From the NCBI RefSeq assembly GCF_026151205.1, contig NC_087081.1, positions 2,361,246 to 2,425,245 of the forward strand: a DNA stretch of 64,000 bases, given 5' to 3'. This DNA comes from Bolinopsis microptera. Taxonomy: Eukaryota; Ctenophora; Tentaculata; Lobata; Bolinopsidae. This document shows, piece by piece, positions 23,601-35,748 of this stretch. The notes below the pieces were generated by a model, which did not search any database, was not told the origin of the DNA, and saw only the letters and a list, made by a program, of their open reading frames with translations. Position 1 is the stretch's first letter. Each line of letters opens with the position of its first letter. Made by a program: the position numbers and the translations under genes.

Positions 23601-26122
23601 TTCCTTGTGTTTAGTTAGGTATATCTGTCGATAACCGACTGAATATGGCACTTTTTACTCATTCAAGTTGGCATTAAATTCATATATAATGCCATTTAAA
23701 TATCGTGGAAAGCAGAATATATTCGAAATCACGAATGAGCAAAATTCTCACCTTTCGCACGTGCAAACTTTGAGCGGACGTTGCGTGCGCATACAATATT
23801 GAATCACCGTAAATTTTTGCATAGTGGTATTTAATATATAGTTTAATAAGCATGCAAAGTTTCAGAAGATTTCAAAAAGAACTTGGATCACAACGGGACT
23901 CCAAAGTTGATAAAAATCGTGAAAATCAAAATTTTTAGTGATTTTAGCTATTTTAAATAAATTTGGGCGTGTCCCCACGTGTGCAACTTTTCGATTTTTA
24001 ACTTTAAAACTAGCCTATAACACAATTTACACCTTTAAGAAGCAAAATTGAGCTCCACAACCCAAGGGATGACCCAACACCAGAGAATACTAATTCACAA
24101 CTTTTGTGTTTTTATAAAATTATTCTTCAAAAAAGCACTAACTTCAATAGCAAATATCTTTATGAAGGAGCAAGGTAGGAAACTATTCCGGTAGATTTTC
24201 GGAATGCTTGAACAATTATCTAAGGTGAAAATGTCCTCAGATTTCGAATAAAATTACTCCTTAATAGCGTAAAATCGATTTGAAAAGTTGTTACTTTGTC
24301 AAAAATCAAGTTTTAAAAACACTTAATTTGATGACGTCATCAAGTGATGATGATGACGTTAAATTATTTTTCAATACAATGTAAACTAAAGCTTAAACGA
24401 TTATCTTTAAAACCTGTGGTTCGAGATGACTGTATCGTTTATACTTTCGAATTTACGGACACTTAAATGTAGGCTACAATTGACTGCAAAAAGCGTCTAT
24501 ACATATTATATATCTTCACGACAATCTGTTGTAAAACAGGGGTTCCAGAAAACCCACTTCACGATACTCCTGAAACATGAAATTTTTTTTACAGTCGATT
24601 TGGACAAGGTCTAGACGCCCTGCAAAGTTTCAGATCTCTAACTCAATTTTAACATGGTTTTTAAGGCACCTGAATATGGCGATTTTGGGTTTTTTACCTA
24701 ATTTCGTATAACATGCTGGCTAGGCGCGTATTTTGCGCAAATTTCTTAAAAACCTCCATATAACTATTTCTTATTCCTGTCATCTTTAACATTGAATTAG
24801 AATGTTTTGAACTTAAATGTACCTGCTCAACTACTTTCGATGAGTCTTAATGCCTGGAAATCAATAAAGGGGATATAATAGTATAGGGGGTAAATAGTAT
24901 TGTGAATATAAGGGCGACGGTAATGCTTGCCAGCATTGTGATTAGTCGGAAATTTAATGTAAATTGCGTTAACTTTAAGAGTGCAGCACAGTTTGTTTTC
25001 AAGATAAGAAACACGTGACCCAATAATAACCTTAGGTCACTTTTAACTTTTTAATTACTTTTAGTTTTATAGAAAATAAAGGGAGAAAGTTCTTCTAACA
25101 TACCGTACTATCTTATAGTTATCAAATACCTGGGAAATATTGTTGTGTATACAAGTTGTTGACTGAAGCGGACAGAAAGTAGTATCTATATACCCTGTGT
25201 TACTCATGCCACCGTGCGTTTCCCCCGACAACAGTCGTTCACTTGCCTGAGCCAACATTAATGGGTCACTTGACATTCTTTTATGGGGTGGGTAAAGTAT
25301 AAACTAAAAGATTGGAGGGGTTTTATGGGCATGACTTAATAAAGTTAATTTAGTTTAACCACAGATCTATATAGGTAACTGTAAGTATATAACATAAGTC
25401 GTTGAAGTCCCTGAATAATCATGAATCAGCGTTGAACATCCGCCAATCACAATTCACATAATAGTACAATTTTCTCCACGATCGTAGTAAATATCTTGCC
25501 ACACTCGTTAACGGGTGATACTCGTAAAATATCTGTTCCAACTCGGCGCGCGTCCTGGTAGGTTGTAAACCTACAACACACGATCGCTACAAAACACGTG
25601 AACGTGCCTTATAATATTACCAGCTCATCTACCATGTAGTACAAATGAACCCCTATTTCCTATTGATGAGCTCTTCATTTTTGATCTGTACATGGCATGT
25701 ACAGATCAAAAATGAAGAGCTCATCAATAAGAAATAGTGGTTCATTTGCGGCCACCTCCAGCTCGAAACGGTGGAGATCCTTTGTGCAAGAGTGATAAAA
25801 CGCGGCAGGGGTGTGAAGAGTTGTGACGTCACACAATGAATTTTGCATCTCGTCATGCATGGTGTGTGAGGGTGGATCAAAAGGCACGTGAGTGGTAGTT
25901 GATCTGTGAAGATCAACTGATTCCTGTAATAAAATTGCCTTTGGTGAACGCTTTCTCTGGTTTTAGATATTTGCTATAAATATAATAAAAAAATCCAGTT
26001 CGTTATGTTTTCCATCTTAATATTCAATATATTATACGTTCTTATACGCAATATAGCCTTCTAATGTCTTTACATAAACACTAACAACTTACTTGAAGTT
26101 TCGGGGTGAATTCTGAAAGCAT
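20645..26122 (-). CDS. large SPRY-domain protein, N-terminal part (HECTD4-like?)
   Basis: Exons seen on the minus strand: 26093-26122 (ATG at 26122, 10 codons), ~25694-25923, 25130-~25276, 22963-23085, 22644-22755, 22464-22598, 22037-22259, 21783-21909, ~21400-21590, 20995-~21090, 20645-20740. Most junction phases agree. 22.6-23.1 kb encodes a helical segment (LFGYLNFISSSSFFSTYMSS; VRLPAIQLLQKVLPHC) of the type preceding SPRY domains in giant E3 ligases. 21.4-22.2 kb encodes a SPRY/B30.2-like fold (GYGVYAWRF, TTTDMWLYRGHTGNLY, LSFAKND, ELYPVFY). Downstream comes LWSALAIIGGYDRGLRIGS. This order recalls HECTD4-type HECT ligases, but no catalytic domain lies in the window. Oddities: a GC donor is needed at 22963; the reading frame in the 21783 exon is ambiguous; and a 106-bp palindrome disrupts the end of exon 2. 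The gene continues leftward. Confidence 0.6.
22267..22361 (+). mobile_element. MITE family B, copy 2, inside an intron
   Basis: A 95-bp copy beginning TGATTCACGATGTCAATCCT and ending CATCGCGCTACAA. It is flanked by perfect GACTAAAGT repeats (22258-22266 and 22362-22370), a 9-bp target duplication. In the minus-strand gene the duplicated ACTTTAGTC contains the splice acceptor of the exon ending at 22259. Confidence 0.9.
23171..24950 (+). mobile_element. hairpin-headed repeat, copy 2, intronic
   Basis: Palindromic head (TTTGACCAAAACCCATAATC, arms about 23171-23315 and 23345-23498) followed by a body that parallels copy 1 to TGCTTGCCAGCATTGTGATT near 24945. It lies in the intron between the 25130 and 22963-23085 exons of the SPRY gene. 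Confidence 0.75.
25642..25747. repeat. 106-bp near-perfect palindrome with no spacer
   Basis: AAATGAACC...GATCTGTACATG is followed immediately by CATGTACAGATC...GGTTCATTT, with about three mismatches over roughly 52-bp arms. It covers the 3' part of a coding exon of the SPRY gene. Confidence 0.9.
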
Positions 26123-26912
26123 GGTTTCAGTCTTATCATGTCGTCAAGTGTAAACCGCTTTTTGGCTCATCGCAAAACTAAAAACTAGAGTCTGGGGTCG
26201 AGAGATAACTATTCTTGAAGCGTAACTAAACACTATGCAACTGTAACATCCCTATTTCCTATACACGCGCGCATAGCCGTGACAATGTATATTATGTTTT
26301 TAACCTGCACAGTTAAAACTCGACGCACTTGCACGTGCAGATTCTTATGCCGCGCAAAATTCAAATAAAACGTTTCCACCGTACAATTTTCGTTTAGTCG
26401 CGCGTTGGTTTCTTGCAGCTATCATAACGCGTCGCAGATCTTGATTACGTTTTTTGGATTTTATGACCTTCGTTCAGCTTGTTATTATTTCGATACCCAA
26501 ACTTTCCATTTTTTTAATTTGAAGAAGACATGATTTTTTCAATCGGGAAAAATTGTTAAGTTATCAACACTGAACTCGTTTTTAATGTGTATAAGCTGCA
26601 ACATCTAAGTTCAATAGACTTACTAAGTCATTAGTCATATATGCCAACTATAAACAGCTATTTACTGCAAGCATTGCCGCGAATTTGTTTTAGTTCACAA
26701 TAAAAATTTAACATTTTGAATTACATTATTTGTAAAATCATATTCATATTAACTGCGATTTGGTTTAAATGGACTATATTTCAACATCCACCAATAAATA
26801 TCTAACAGTAACTCAAACTGAACACAAATTAAATCATTGAACATAAATTAAGATGGCTCGATAAACCCCGAAAAATCTCTTTATTAGCTTGATGACGCCT
26901 GCAAGTGAACGG
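26123..26912. promoter_or_regulatory. divergent intergenic promoter region
   Basis: About 790 bp between the first exon of the minus-strand SPRY gene and the signal-peptide exon of the plus-strand Ly6-like gene. It should hold both promoters. I see no strong TATA box or other site that I can assign with confidence. Confidence 0.4.
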
Positions 26913-28326
26913 ATGATGAGCATAAGAATAGGGTTGTTACTCCTGTGTATCACATTGCTGGTAGTAGAATTAGGAGGTAGGTATTCAATTTCTATTTCAT
27001 TGCAATGTTCATGTTTTAGATTGTAATCTTTGGTCAGCGTTTTCGATGCAAAGTTGAACATATTGTAGTGCCTAACGTGAAAACCTATATTCGGCTTAAA
27101 TTGCAGTTTTATTTTTAAGGGGCAGGGCCAATTTGTCGGCTTAGATTTCAGTTTAAGTTTAGGGGCAGGGCCAATTTTCTATTTCTTCATACTGTTCAAA
27201 AGGCAGTAAAAGTATTCGACACAGCCAATAACGTTTCAATCGGAAATCATTTCGGGCTTTCGCGGAAAGACTTGTTAAAGTTAATGTCGTGGTGTCAGTA
27301 AAATGGTATCAGATATAAATATTGTCTCACTTTCTATACAGTATGATTTTTTAATAAATTAAACAACAACATCTTTCAGCAAAGGAGTACGAGTGTCACG
27401 CTTACGAATTTGATGAAGGCAAAAATCCAACGCAAAAAAAGAATACCATGCATACCTGCACGACAGAATCAATTGACGAACTGGTAATTTGCAATAAACC
27501 CGCTTACACAACAGGATACTTCTTTGACTCCCCTCCGAACATACCAACAAACCTTACTTATACTAATATTGACACCTGCGGACCTTGCAAAAGTGATTCA
27601 ACAGCATGTACCGAGTGTAATTTCGAATTCTGCAACAAAGATGTCATACGATGCTTCCAGAGCATACATGGAGCTGTCAAAGCAACCGAATGCACAAGGT
27701 CAGAGGGAGCGGGACCAAGGTATACAAAATGCCGGAAAACCACATTCAATGATTATTCCGTAAATAAAAAATTGAACTATGGTTGTGGTGGATGCAAACA
27801 CCAAGAAAATGGAGGTGACAAGGGTAAATGCGAGGAGTGTGAAGGATCAACAACTGAGGGTTGTAATGCACCAGTGATACAGGGACAAGATTACAAGTGT
27901 AACAACTATACTTGGGACGGCCGCTTTATGAGAGGACTCTACACATCAACGGAGATCCTTTGTAAGCGCCTCCCTGGTTCAAATTCAACAGCAACCTGTA
28001 ACATGCCCGGGAGCCAGGAAAAAATGGACTTCTACACCATGCCGTTTGCATATCAGCTTCTCTGTAACTTCCTTCCTGATCCATCACCGGGCATGGACAA
28101 CACCGTCTGTGACATACCACCTGCGTTCGAGAAAAATCGGGAGGGCCACTCCATGCCGTCGGGATGTGGGCCATGTGAAGAGGGCAAAAAGAATAGTGGG
28201 ACTTGTCAAGATTGCGAGGGAGACTTCTGCAACCAGTTGTTCTCGACTGAGAGTGGCCCGGAGTTTAGAGTTCAGGCATCAGATACTCTTCTTCTATTGC
28301 TCTCTATTGCGTATATTTTCAAATAA
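26913..28326 (+). CDS. secreted/GPI-type Ly6/uPAR-like cysteine-rich protein, 336 aa
   Basis: Two exons: 26913-26976 (ATG and signal peptide, donor GTAGGT) and 27380-28326 (acceptor TTTCAG). They join in phase to give 336 residues. Residues 1-21 are a classic signal peptide (MMSIRIGLLLLCITLLVVEL). The mature part has three cysteine-rich blocks, each built on CG(P/G)C...C..C...(F/G)CN, at about 88-107, 157-184 and 284-306. The terminal Cys-Asn is the hallmark of Ly6/uPAR three-finger domains, and a repeated CxxC/CxEC layout is also seen in invertebrate DUF753-type proteins. The last ~17 residues are hydrophobic and end in YIFK, as in a GPI-attachment signal. The likely site is the outer cell surface; the partner is unknown. 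AATAAA overlaps the stop codon. The exact family is less certain than the architecture. Confidence 0.85.
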
Positions 28327-28810
28327 ACAACGTAAAAAATTGTTTACTAAACCAATCCTTGAATAGGTAACCGGACAAGGTATTGTATACAGTATTGTAT
28401 TGTGTAGTAATAGTATAATAGAGTGTACTTTAACCTATTTTGTTTCATTGATAGTATACCAATGTGGTTATTTAGTCTATATTTGTTTATTTTAATAATT
28501 TAATTATAATTGTATTGTATCTTCTATTGAAACGGCCGGTAATTATTCAATTTTCCAATACACGAGTTTTCCTTGTCTGTTGTCCCGGCCCTGGTTTGTA
28601 AAGAAAATTTCAAGAAAAATATATCTTTACCTGAAACTTTGTAGGTCACCAGTTTATTTTTAATAATTGTTTTTAGTTATTATTCTATTTCTATCATTAA
28701 TTATTCGTGCAACAAGATGATAAATAATTGAAAGTGAATAAATGAATGCACCAAGCACCTCCTACTTCCTAACGATTTGTTAAACAATAATTATAAAAAA
28801 GAATAAACAA

Positions 28811-29270
28811 CTAATAAACTAAAATCTCAATGCGCACCCCTTTGAGCAGGTTGAGAAGCAAACTTAGTTGTCTTCTCAGAAGATCGAGGGAGTTGGGTAT
28901 CATGTCCAATGTGTCTGTTTTCCCTCTCCACATCGTACCTGAACAGTGGCCAAGTAATTTAAATGAATTGTTCAATCGATTTACTTTAAACCTCCAAATT
29001 AGGTACCATTTAATTTTAACCGAGTGATAATGAAGCTGGTAATTTGTTTGGTTTTCCAAAAACTTTAGTGTATTGAAACGTAACAATAACATTATTTCTG
29101 TTATATCGATGATTCGACTTGGCAGACCTGGCCAAAATGATAATCAATCTGAAGAGTTCACCAGATAATTGTGTTGAATAACGCACCAGGGAGGTTGCCG
29201 TTGAGGGTGTGAATGTAGTTCGGAAGGGGGAGTAGAGAGATAGAATTAGAAGAGAGAACTAATTGTGCCA
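28811..29270 (-). CDS. 3' end of an unrecognised minus-strand gene
   Basis: A terminal exon at 28811-28938 (acceptor TGTTCAG, stop TAG) joins in phase to an exon ending at 29187 (donor GTGCGTT) whose left limit, near 29270, is unclear. The peptide reads ...LSSNSISLLPLPNYIHTLNG..., then TMWRGKTDTLDMIPNSLDLL, then a leucine-rich helix ending RIEILVY. Regular leucines hint at a leucine-rich or helical domain, but I recognise no family. Upstream exons may include 29946-30149. Confidence 0.5.
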
Positions 29271-29805
29271 TGTGTAGAACTGTTCGATAGAGCACGTATA
29301 ACATTAACCATTAACTAGCCTGAGTAATGTGAAAATTACGTATAGTTTAACTTTAAGTTAACTACGAATTGAGAATTCCTAAATAATATTTTAGCATCGT
29401 ATTTGTTTGACTTATTAACGTTCTATTCAGTATTTTTCTAAGTCGTATTCGTCTTGGAAAATACTGAATTTTGCCGTGTTTGGTATATAATCATTACCAA
29501 AGATAAACAATGTCTTACTTTTACCCGGTACACGGTAATGTTATAGTTATCTTTGTCCACGTACCTCACTAAATAATAGACTGTGTCCAAATTATTTCTT
29601 GCGCATCGATGATCGACTTGTTAGTACTTGCAGCGTTTTACTATTGTCATTGACACACTCAATAAGTTAAAATTAGTGGGGATAACCTAGATAAAATGAG
29701 TTATACCTGACGGTATCTATAGTACTGATGACTGTTTTAGGCTGGCATTCTCTGAGTAGTGCTTGTAGTTGTAACACCGAGAGAGAGAGCTCAGAGTCAG
29801 ACGAT

Positions 29806-29931
29806 GCGCAGCGCTACATTGGTCAAATAAATCGTCAATTTTTACCATGCAAAAATCCTACTCATTTATTAAAAACATAGTATTAGTATGTAAATATGTT
29901 GTACTTTTTCCAGTCACACTTTTCACTATAG
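29806..29931 (+). repeat. interspersed repeat D, copy 1
   Basis: GATGCGCAGCGCTACATTGG through CCAGTCACACTTTTCACT matches, inverted, 48186-48309. About 125 bp, no coding potential; probably a MITE or SINE fragment. Confidence 0.75.
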
Positions 29932-29945
29932 GGCCTGTCGTGATA

Positions 29946-30149
29946 TCATGGATCGCTTAGGTTCCACCAGGATCTGGTAGTCCTCATAATTCTGCGGCCT
30001 CTATGTGTCGTCATCTCGCACAACTCCGAAAAACCGTCGTGAGTTTGGCATGTGAAAATGTGCAGCCTTCCAGACATCGATTGGGTTAACGAGTTGTCGT
30101 ACGTCACCTCAAGATCGGGTGACAGGGGGCTGAACAGGCCAGAACCCAA
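29946..30149 (-). CDS. possible exon, unknown protein
   Basis: Open minus-strand frame (LSPDLEVTYDNSLTQSMSGR, then LHIFTCQTHDGFSELCEMTT). Its residue composition looks like real coding sequence. It may be an internal or terminal exon of the gene ending at 28811: there is a donor-like CCTG/GTGGAA at about 29970 and a minus-strand AATAAA near 29868. No family recognised. Confidence 0.3.
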   Translation of the reverse strand: MGSGLFSPLSPDLEVTYDNSLTQSMSGRLHIFTCQTHDGFSELCEMTTHRGRRIMRTTRSWWNLSDP

Positions 30150-30848
30150 TTGATTGGGTCTGAGGTCACGTGATTATGAGCCTGAGGTCACGTGACTATG
30201 ACGTCACCAGAGCTCGTTCTCCGTTTCCCGCTCTTTGGACCAGGTGAGCTTGCATGCATGTGAAAGTGGGTGTAAGTACAGCTGTACTGTAGTTACATCC
30301 AATTACCCCTAATAGAACGAAGATTTATTTTCTGACAGAAAGCTAGAAATTTACCAAAATATCGACTTTGTTCAAAATTTATTTTGATGACCACTCCTGA
30401 CCTAAAATTGCACGAGAAATCGATTAAACTTGGTTTCAGAACTCAACAATGCTTCCTTATGCCTTAAAATCCATGTTTTATCGATACAATAAACATTTTG
30501 ATCCTGTGGATTAATTAGTAACAGGTAACAAATGCACAGAAAAAACCATCGCACTTACATTGCATTCTTAACGGGTCGATTTCGAGTGACCAATAATCGT
30601 CGTGATGATATTTATACGTCATGCGTTCCTGATCATCATCAGCAATCAAGAGACAGGATCGGCGGTTGCTTCAAATCAATGGTTTACGTTATTTTGTGAA
30701 TTCGACCCCTGTTTTAACGGTTATCAGACTTTGTAATTGAATGTATTGAGGATATCTTTACAAATAAGAGGACCAGTAAATAAAATTGCTACAAGTGTTT
30801 CTCTCACTCACTTTCGATAAGACACAATGAAAAATAATGAAAGAATTT

Positions 30849-30955
30849 TGTATCACGTTGTGACCCCCACGGTTGTTTCACTATATGGTCCTGACGATAC
30901 AGGGGGAGCCGCGCACTCGTGCTGCGTGCGCGCGGCGGGTCATACAACGTATGAC
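30849..30955 (+). mobile_element. MITE family A, copy 4
   Basis: TGTATCACGTTGTGACCCCC ... GTCATACAACGTATGACA, with a GC-rich central hairpin, directly comparable with copies 1-3. Confidence 0.8.
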
Positions 30956-30997
30956 AATAAGAATTAATGACAATGGTACTAGTACATCGCGCGTAGC

Positions 30998-31181
30998 AGT
31001 GGCGTAACTTAGGGCCCCGCAGTACCCTTTTTTGCTTCAGGGGGCGCAAAAAGCTGTAGGGGGGGCGAAAATAAGGACCCGACCTTTTTTTTTTTTTTTT
31101 TTTTTTTTAGGGACAAAAAATGTTAGGGGGGCGCTATTCGTCACTGAGCGGGGGGCGCCAACAAGCAAAGTTTCGCCACTG
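30998..31181. mobile_element. hAT-like MITE, 184 bp, 8-bp TSD
   Basis: Ends are CAGTGGCGTAACTT and AAGTTTCGCCACTG (inverted repeat, one mismatch). Flanks are perfect GCGCGTAG duplications at 30990-30997 and 31182-31189. CA...TG ends plus an 8-bp duplication are typical of the hAT superfamily. The interior is G-rich with a T run and is non-coding. Confidence 0.9.
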
Positions 31182-31708
31182 GCGCGTAGGGAAAATTAAT
31201 CGTAGGGAAAATTAATCGTAGGGAATATAGATCTGCGGGGCAGCATTAGATTTAGGTTAAGTACCAATGAAATCTTAATCACGGCGTTTTCGTCACGTGA
31301 CAGTCGAGTGTAGAGTGAATAATCATCATCCAGAGATTTACAATTTAGCACGCTCGTTCAAAACTTGTGTTTAATTGATTTAAAATTTAAAATTGCAAAT
31401 TGATTTTCGATGATGTATTAGTTTGTTTTAGAGACTCCATTATCCATCATTAGCTCATAATAGACATAATATCACTCACTCACAAGCGAACATGAAATTA
31501 TATCGATTAAGAAGACAATGTTGACTGCAAAGATAGTTTTGGTTTTGGTTTAAAGAGCTTATACACGTCACATAAGTCTAATATAGGACTTCTAGGCAAT
31601 GAGCTTGGTTGACTGCAAAGATAACTACAATAACTTTTAGTTGGGCAATCTACTTGAAGTCTACTTAAAGACTGAAGTACATACAAATAAAATATCATTG
31701 CTTTATAG

Positions 31709-34700
31709 TAAGGGGAAAAGTGGCATTCCGTTGGATTCGAATGTTCACAAGGATTTCTCAACGGAATATGGTAGTTAGGACCCCTACGAACATAATTAGA
31801 CTTGTTGCCAATTTTGTATCTCAACGGAAACACCACTTTTACCACTTTTTACCACCTTTGTACCACCTTTCTGGTTTGCCAAATATCTTTAGTTGTGAAC
31901 ATCATAGAAGGCTGCAAATTAACCTAGAATGTTTATCTTATCAAGGAGTAAAACTTTTGTATCAAAAGTTTTTACATCGGACAATCAGCTAATTGGATAA
32001 TTACCAATTAGTTAATCACCAAAAAAAGTGAAAAATTTTTATTGGCTTAAAATGATTGAAATCGTTTGAAACACGGAGAAATGTAGTTTTTAGAAAAACT
32101 TCAAAAATTTTTCACTTAAAATTTTTTTTCGAGACTTCAAAAAAAAAAGTTTGAAAATTTGAAAATATTTTTTTCCGCCAAAAGTGATCGAATTGCATGA
32201 AACGTGGATAAAAATGCCTTGCAGAAAAATTTCGAAGATTTTTAGATTGAGGAATACTAAAATCATCAATATTTGAAGTTGGAGTTCAGTAAATCTCGAC
32301 ATATTTTAGTAATTAGGAATAGCTTAGCGGAAAGGGCTGGACCTGAAAAAGGTTAACCACACAATATTAGAGTTTCATAACTAATTACAATACAGCTTTA
32401 TCAAATTCCACATAAAGAAACAGCACAAAAGGACCATTTAAGATCGAACCGATTTTACCTGCTGTACTATCATTTTATTGATTTCAATGATCAAAACCTC
32501 TGTCAATCTTGCCAATCTATACCGGGTATCTGAATGTACCGGACCTCTTATTTACCTCTATAATTAGACCCAGTTGTGCAAGAAATGCGATTTCTCACAG
32601 GGGTTTCTTTAAACTGTGCACTTTTTATCACTCTCGCAACTCGCAAGAGGCCTGGTATTATAGGAAGCGAGGTAAATATACCTTCCATCATCCATTGTGG
32701 CTTTTTTGTATTGTGAATGCGCATGCCGCTTCGTTTGCTATGCCATATACCTCGAATAACCCCCATATGTCATTGCCAGGGTCGGGATAGAGCTGGAGAT
32801 AGCATTGAAAAGTTGCTAGAAATAGCTAGATTTAGAGTAAACTGGTGGTAGCTGGGTGGTGCTAGCATGGATGTAGCAGAACGTAGCTACACGGGGTTTC
32901 ATTGGAGTTGGTTATTTTAATGGCCAAAGAGTGCCGGAACTAAAGTTACTTAAGATTGCAGTTTAGGGGCAGTGTAAACCACGGTGTAGTCAGGGACACA
33001 GAGCTACAGTGCAGGAGTACTGCAAAAGAACAGTGCAAGTGATACAGTCTGCAACAGTAAAACTCCGAAGAAGGAGATAAGATTGTGGCTGCAGAGGAGG
33101 AGAGTAGCTGGAACCTGATTGTGTTTGTGTTGAAAGAAGAGGAGGAAGAAGAGTTTCCTGCTCTGGTAACTGTATTTTTGGAAGAGGTGGGGTGAGAACT
33201 TATTTTCAAGCGACAAGGGTGGGCTGGAAGCAACCAGATACAGCTATCCGACCTATTAAGATCACCGTCCTGAGCTTAACAGCATTTCATCAGAATCTTA
33301 TGAAAACAGAGAGACTGACCCACCCTTTTTAGATCCAACGAAACCCTTTATATAAATCGACTTTTCTGCATGAATTACTTCATGGTATCTTCTTATCAAG
33401 GCTACAGACCTTGCCGTACCGGATTTATTGATCAAAGTGAGTCTCTTTAGCCCTCTTCTTCTTTAGAGCTTTAGGTTAGTGATCAAACTCTTCGCTACTC
33501 GCTCTTCACTGGATCTATCAGGACAGATTCACATCTTTTTAGGTCTCAACCAGCCTTAGTTTTCCTGTTTTCATCATGTAGTACGTTCTGCTACCTCCAT
33601 TTTAGCACCACCCAGCTTCCATCAGTTCACTCTAAGTCTAGCTTCGTCGGCGTTTTACTGTTGCAGACTGTATCACTTGCACTGTTCTATTGCAGTACTC
33701 CTGCACTGTAGCTCTGTGTCCCTGACTACACCGTGGTTTACACTGCCCCTAAACTGCAATCTTAAGTAACTTTAGTTCCGGCACTCTTTGGCCATTAAAA
33801 TAACCAACTCCAATGAAACCCCGTGTAGCTACGTTCTGCTACATCCATGCTAGCACCACCCAGCTACCACCAGTTTACTCTAAATCTAGCTATTTCTAGC
33901 AACTTTTCAATGCTATCTCCAGCTCTATCCCGACCCTGGCAATGACATATGGGGGTTATTCGAGGTATATGGCATAGCAAACGAAGCGGCATGCGCATTC
34001 ACAATACAAAAAAGCCACAATGGATGATGGAAGGTATATTTACCTCGCTTCCTATAATACCAGGCCTCTTGCGAGTTGCGAGAGTGATAAAAAGTGCACA
34101 GTTTAAAGAAACCCCTGTGAGAAATCGCATTTCTTGCACAACTGGGTCTAATTATAGAGGTAAATAAGAGGTCCGGTACATTCAGATACCCGGTATAGAT
34201 TGGCAAGATTGACAGAGGTTTTGATCATTGAAATCAATAAAATGATAGTACAGCAGGTAAAATCGGTTCGATCTTAAATGGTCCTTTTGTGCTGTTTCTT
34301 TATGTGGAATTTGATAAAGCTGTATTGTAATTAGTTACAAAACTCTAATATTGTGTGGTTAACCTTTTTCAGGTCCAGCCCTTTCCGCTAAGCTATTCCT
34401 AATTACTAAAATATGTCGAGATTTACTGAACTCCAACTTCAAATATTGATGATTTTAGTATTCCTCAATCTAAAAATCTTCGAAATTTTTCTGCAAGGCA
34501 TTTTTATCCACGTTTCATGCAATTCGATCACTTTTGGCGGAAAAAAATATTTTCAAATTTTCAAACTTTTTTTTTTGAAGTCTCGAAAAAAAATTTTAAG
34601 TGAAAAATTTTTGAAGTTTTTCTAAAAACTACATTTCTCCGTGTTTCAAACGATTTCAATCATTTTGAGCCAATAAAAAATTTTCACTTTTTTTGGTGAT

Positions 34701-35016
34701 TAACTAATTGGTAATTATCCAATTAGCTGATTGTCCAATGTAAAAATTTTTTGATACAAAAGTTTTACTCCTTGATAAGATAAACATTCTAGGTTAATTT
34801 TCAGCCTTCTACGACGTTCACAACTAAAGATATTTGGCAAACCAGAAAAGTGGTACAAAGGTGGTAAAAAGTGGTAAAAGTGGTGTTTCTGTTGAGATAA
34901 AAAATTGGCAACAAGTCTAATTATGTTCGTAGGGGTCCTAACTACCATATTCCGTTGAGAAATCCTTGTGAACATTCAAATCCAACGGAACCCTTAAATC
35001 GACCACTTTTCCCCTT
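31709..35016. mobile_element. giant inverted repeat (~1.35-kb arms, 0.6-kb loop)
   Basis: Left arm 31709-33062 and right arm about 33653-35016 are near-identical reverse complements. Mirror-image open frames in the two arms (for example 32509-32790 and 33925-34206) are therefore duplicates. Ends are ATAGTAAGGGGAAAAGTGG, with TTA outside both tips, compatible with a 3-bp target duplication. The loop (33063-33652) contains no gene I can support. It resembles a foldback element; the small mirrored frames show no recognisable domain. Confidence 0.9.
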
Positions 35017-35748
35017 ACTATTAGCTGAAACTCGAAAAGAGGATACAATCCGCCATTCACACAAAGCAACTAAAAATCAAAAGATTGAATCAGAATAACT
35101 TAACAAGAAACGAATCTTTTATTAAAACTTTAAAATAACTAAATGTGATCATCTTGTTTCTAAAACAAACGTCTAAATAATTGAAAAGCGGATACAACTA
35201 TTGACCCTAAAATAACACAACCACAATAGTAAGTTATCTATTGCTATCACATTTGTTCACACAATTCCCCCGACATTATCAGTTTCACAGATAACTAATG
35301 TTTCTGCTCGAAATTTCTGTATTCTTTAAGATCCTTTAACACGTTACAATAGGCAATGGTGGGGTCCATAAAAGTGCAGGAAATTGATTGCGTAACGCGT
35401 CAAGAACATAAACTTGACTCCATTTAATTGTGTTTATTCTTGGAAAAATTCAAAACCGAAAAGAAAATAATGTCAAATTCAATAGTTAATCCATTCCTAA
35501 TTCCTACATATTCTGACAAACTTATAAATCACATTTTTTTTAACTTAATTTTCTTGACACATGTATTCCATTATAAGACACTGAAAGGTGTTCTTGCAAT
35601 CATAGCATATTATATCAAGAGACGGTTTATAAACGAACTTAAATCTTAATCGGCACTTAATCAAGTACTACATCAACAAAATTGGCAACTATATGAGTCT
35701 AAGAACGCTCTTTGGCTTTTTGGTATGACTATGACATCTATCAAAAGC

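Noticed and set aside
32325-32350. tRNA A-box-like TAGCTTAGCGG (also TAGCTCAGT near 60588)
   Set aside because: No matching B-box or cloverleaf partner downstream; both lie in mobile sequence.
32509-34206. Identical 93-codon frames on opposite strands
   Set aside because: Mirror copies in the two arms of one inverted repeat, with no recognisable domain.
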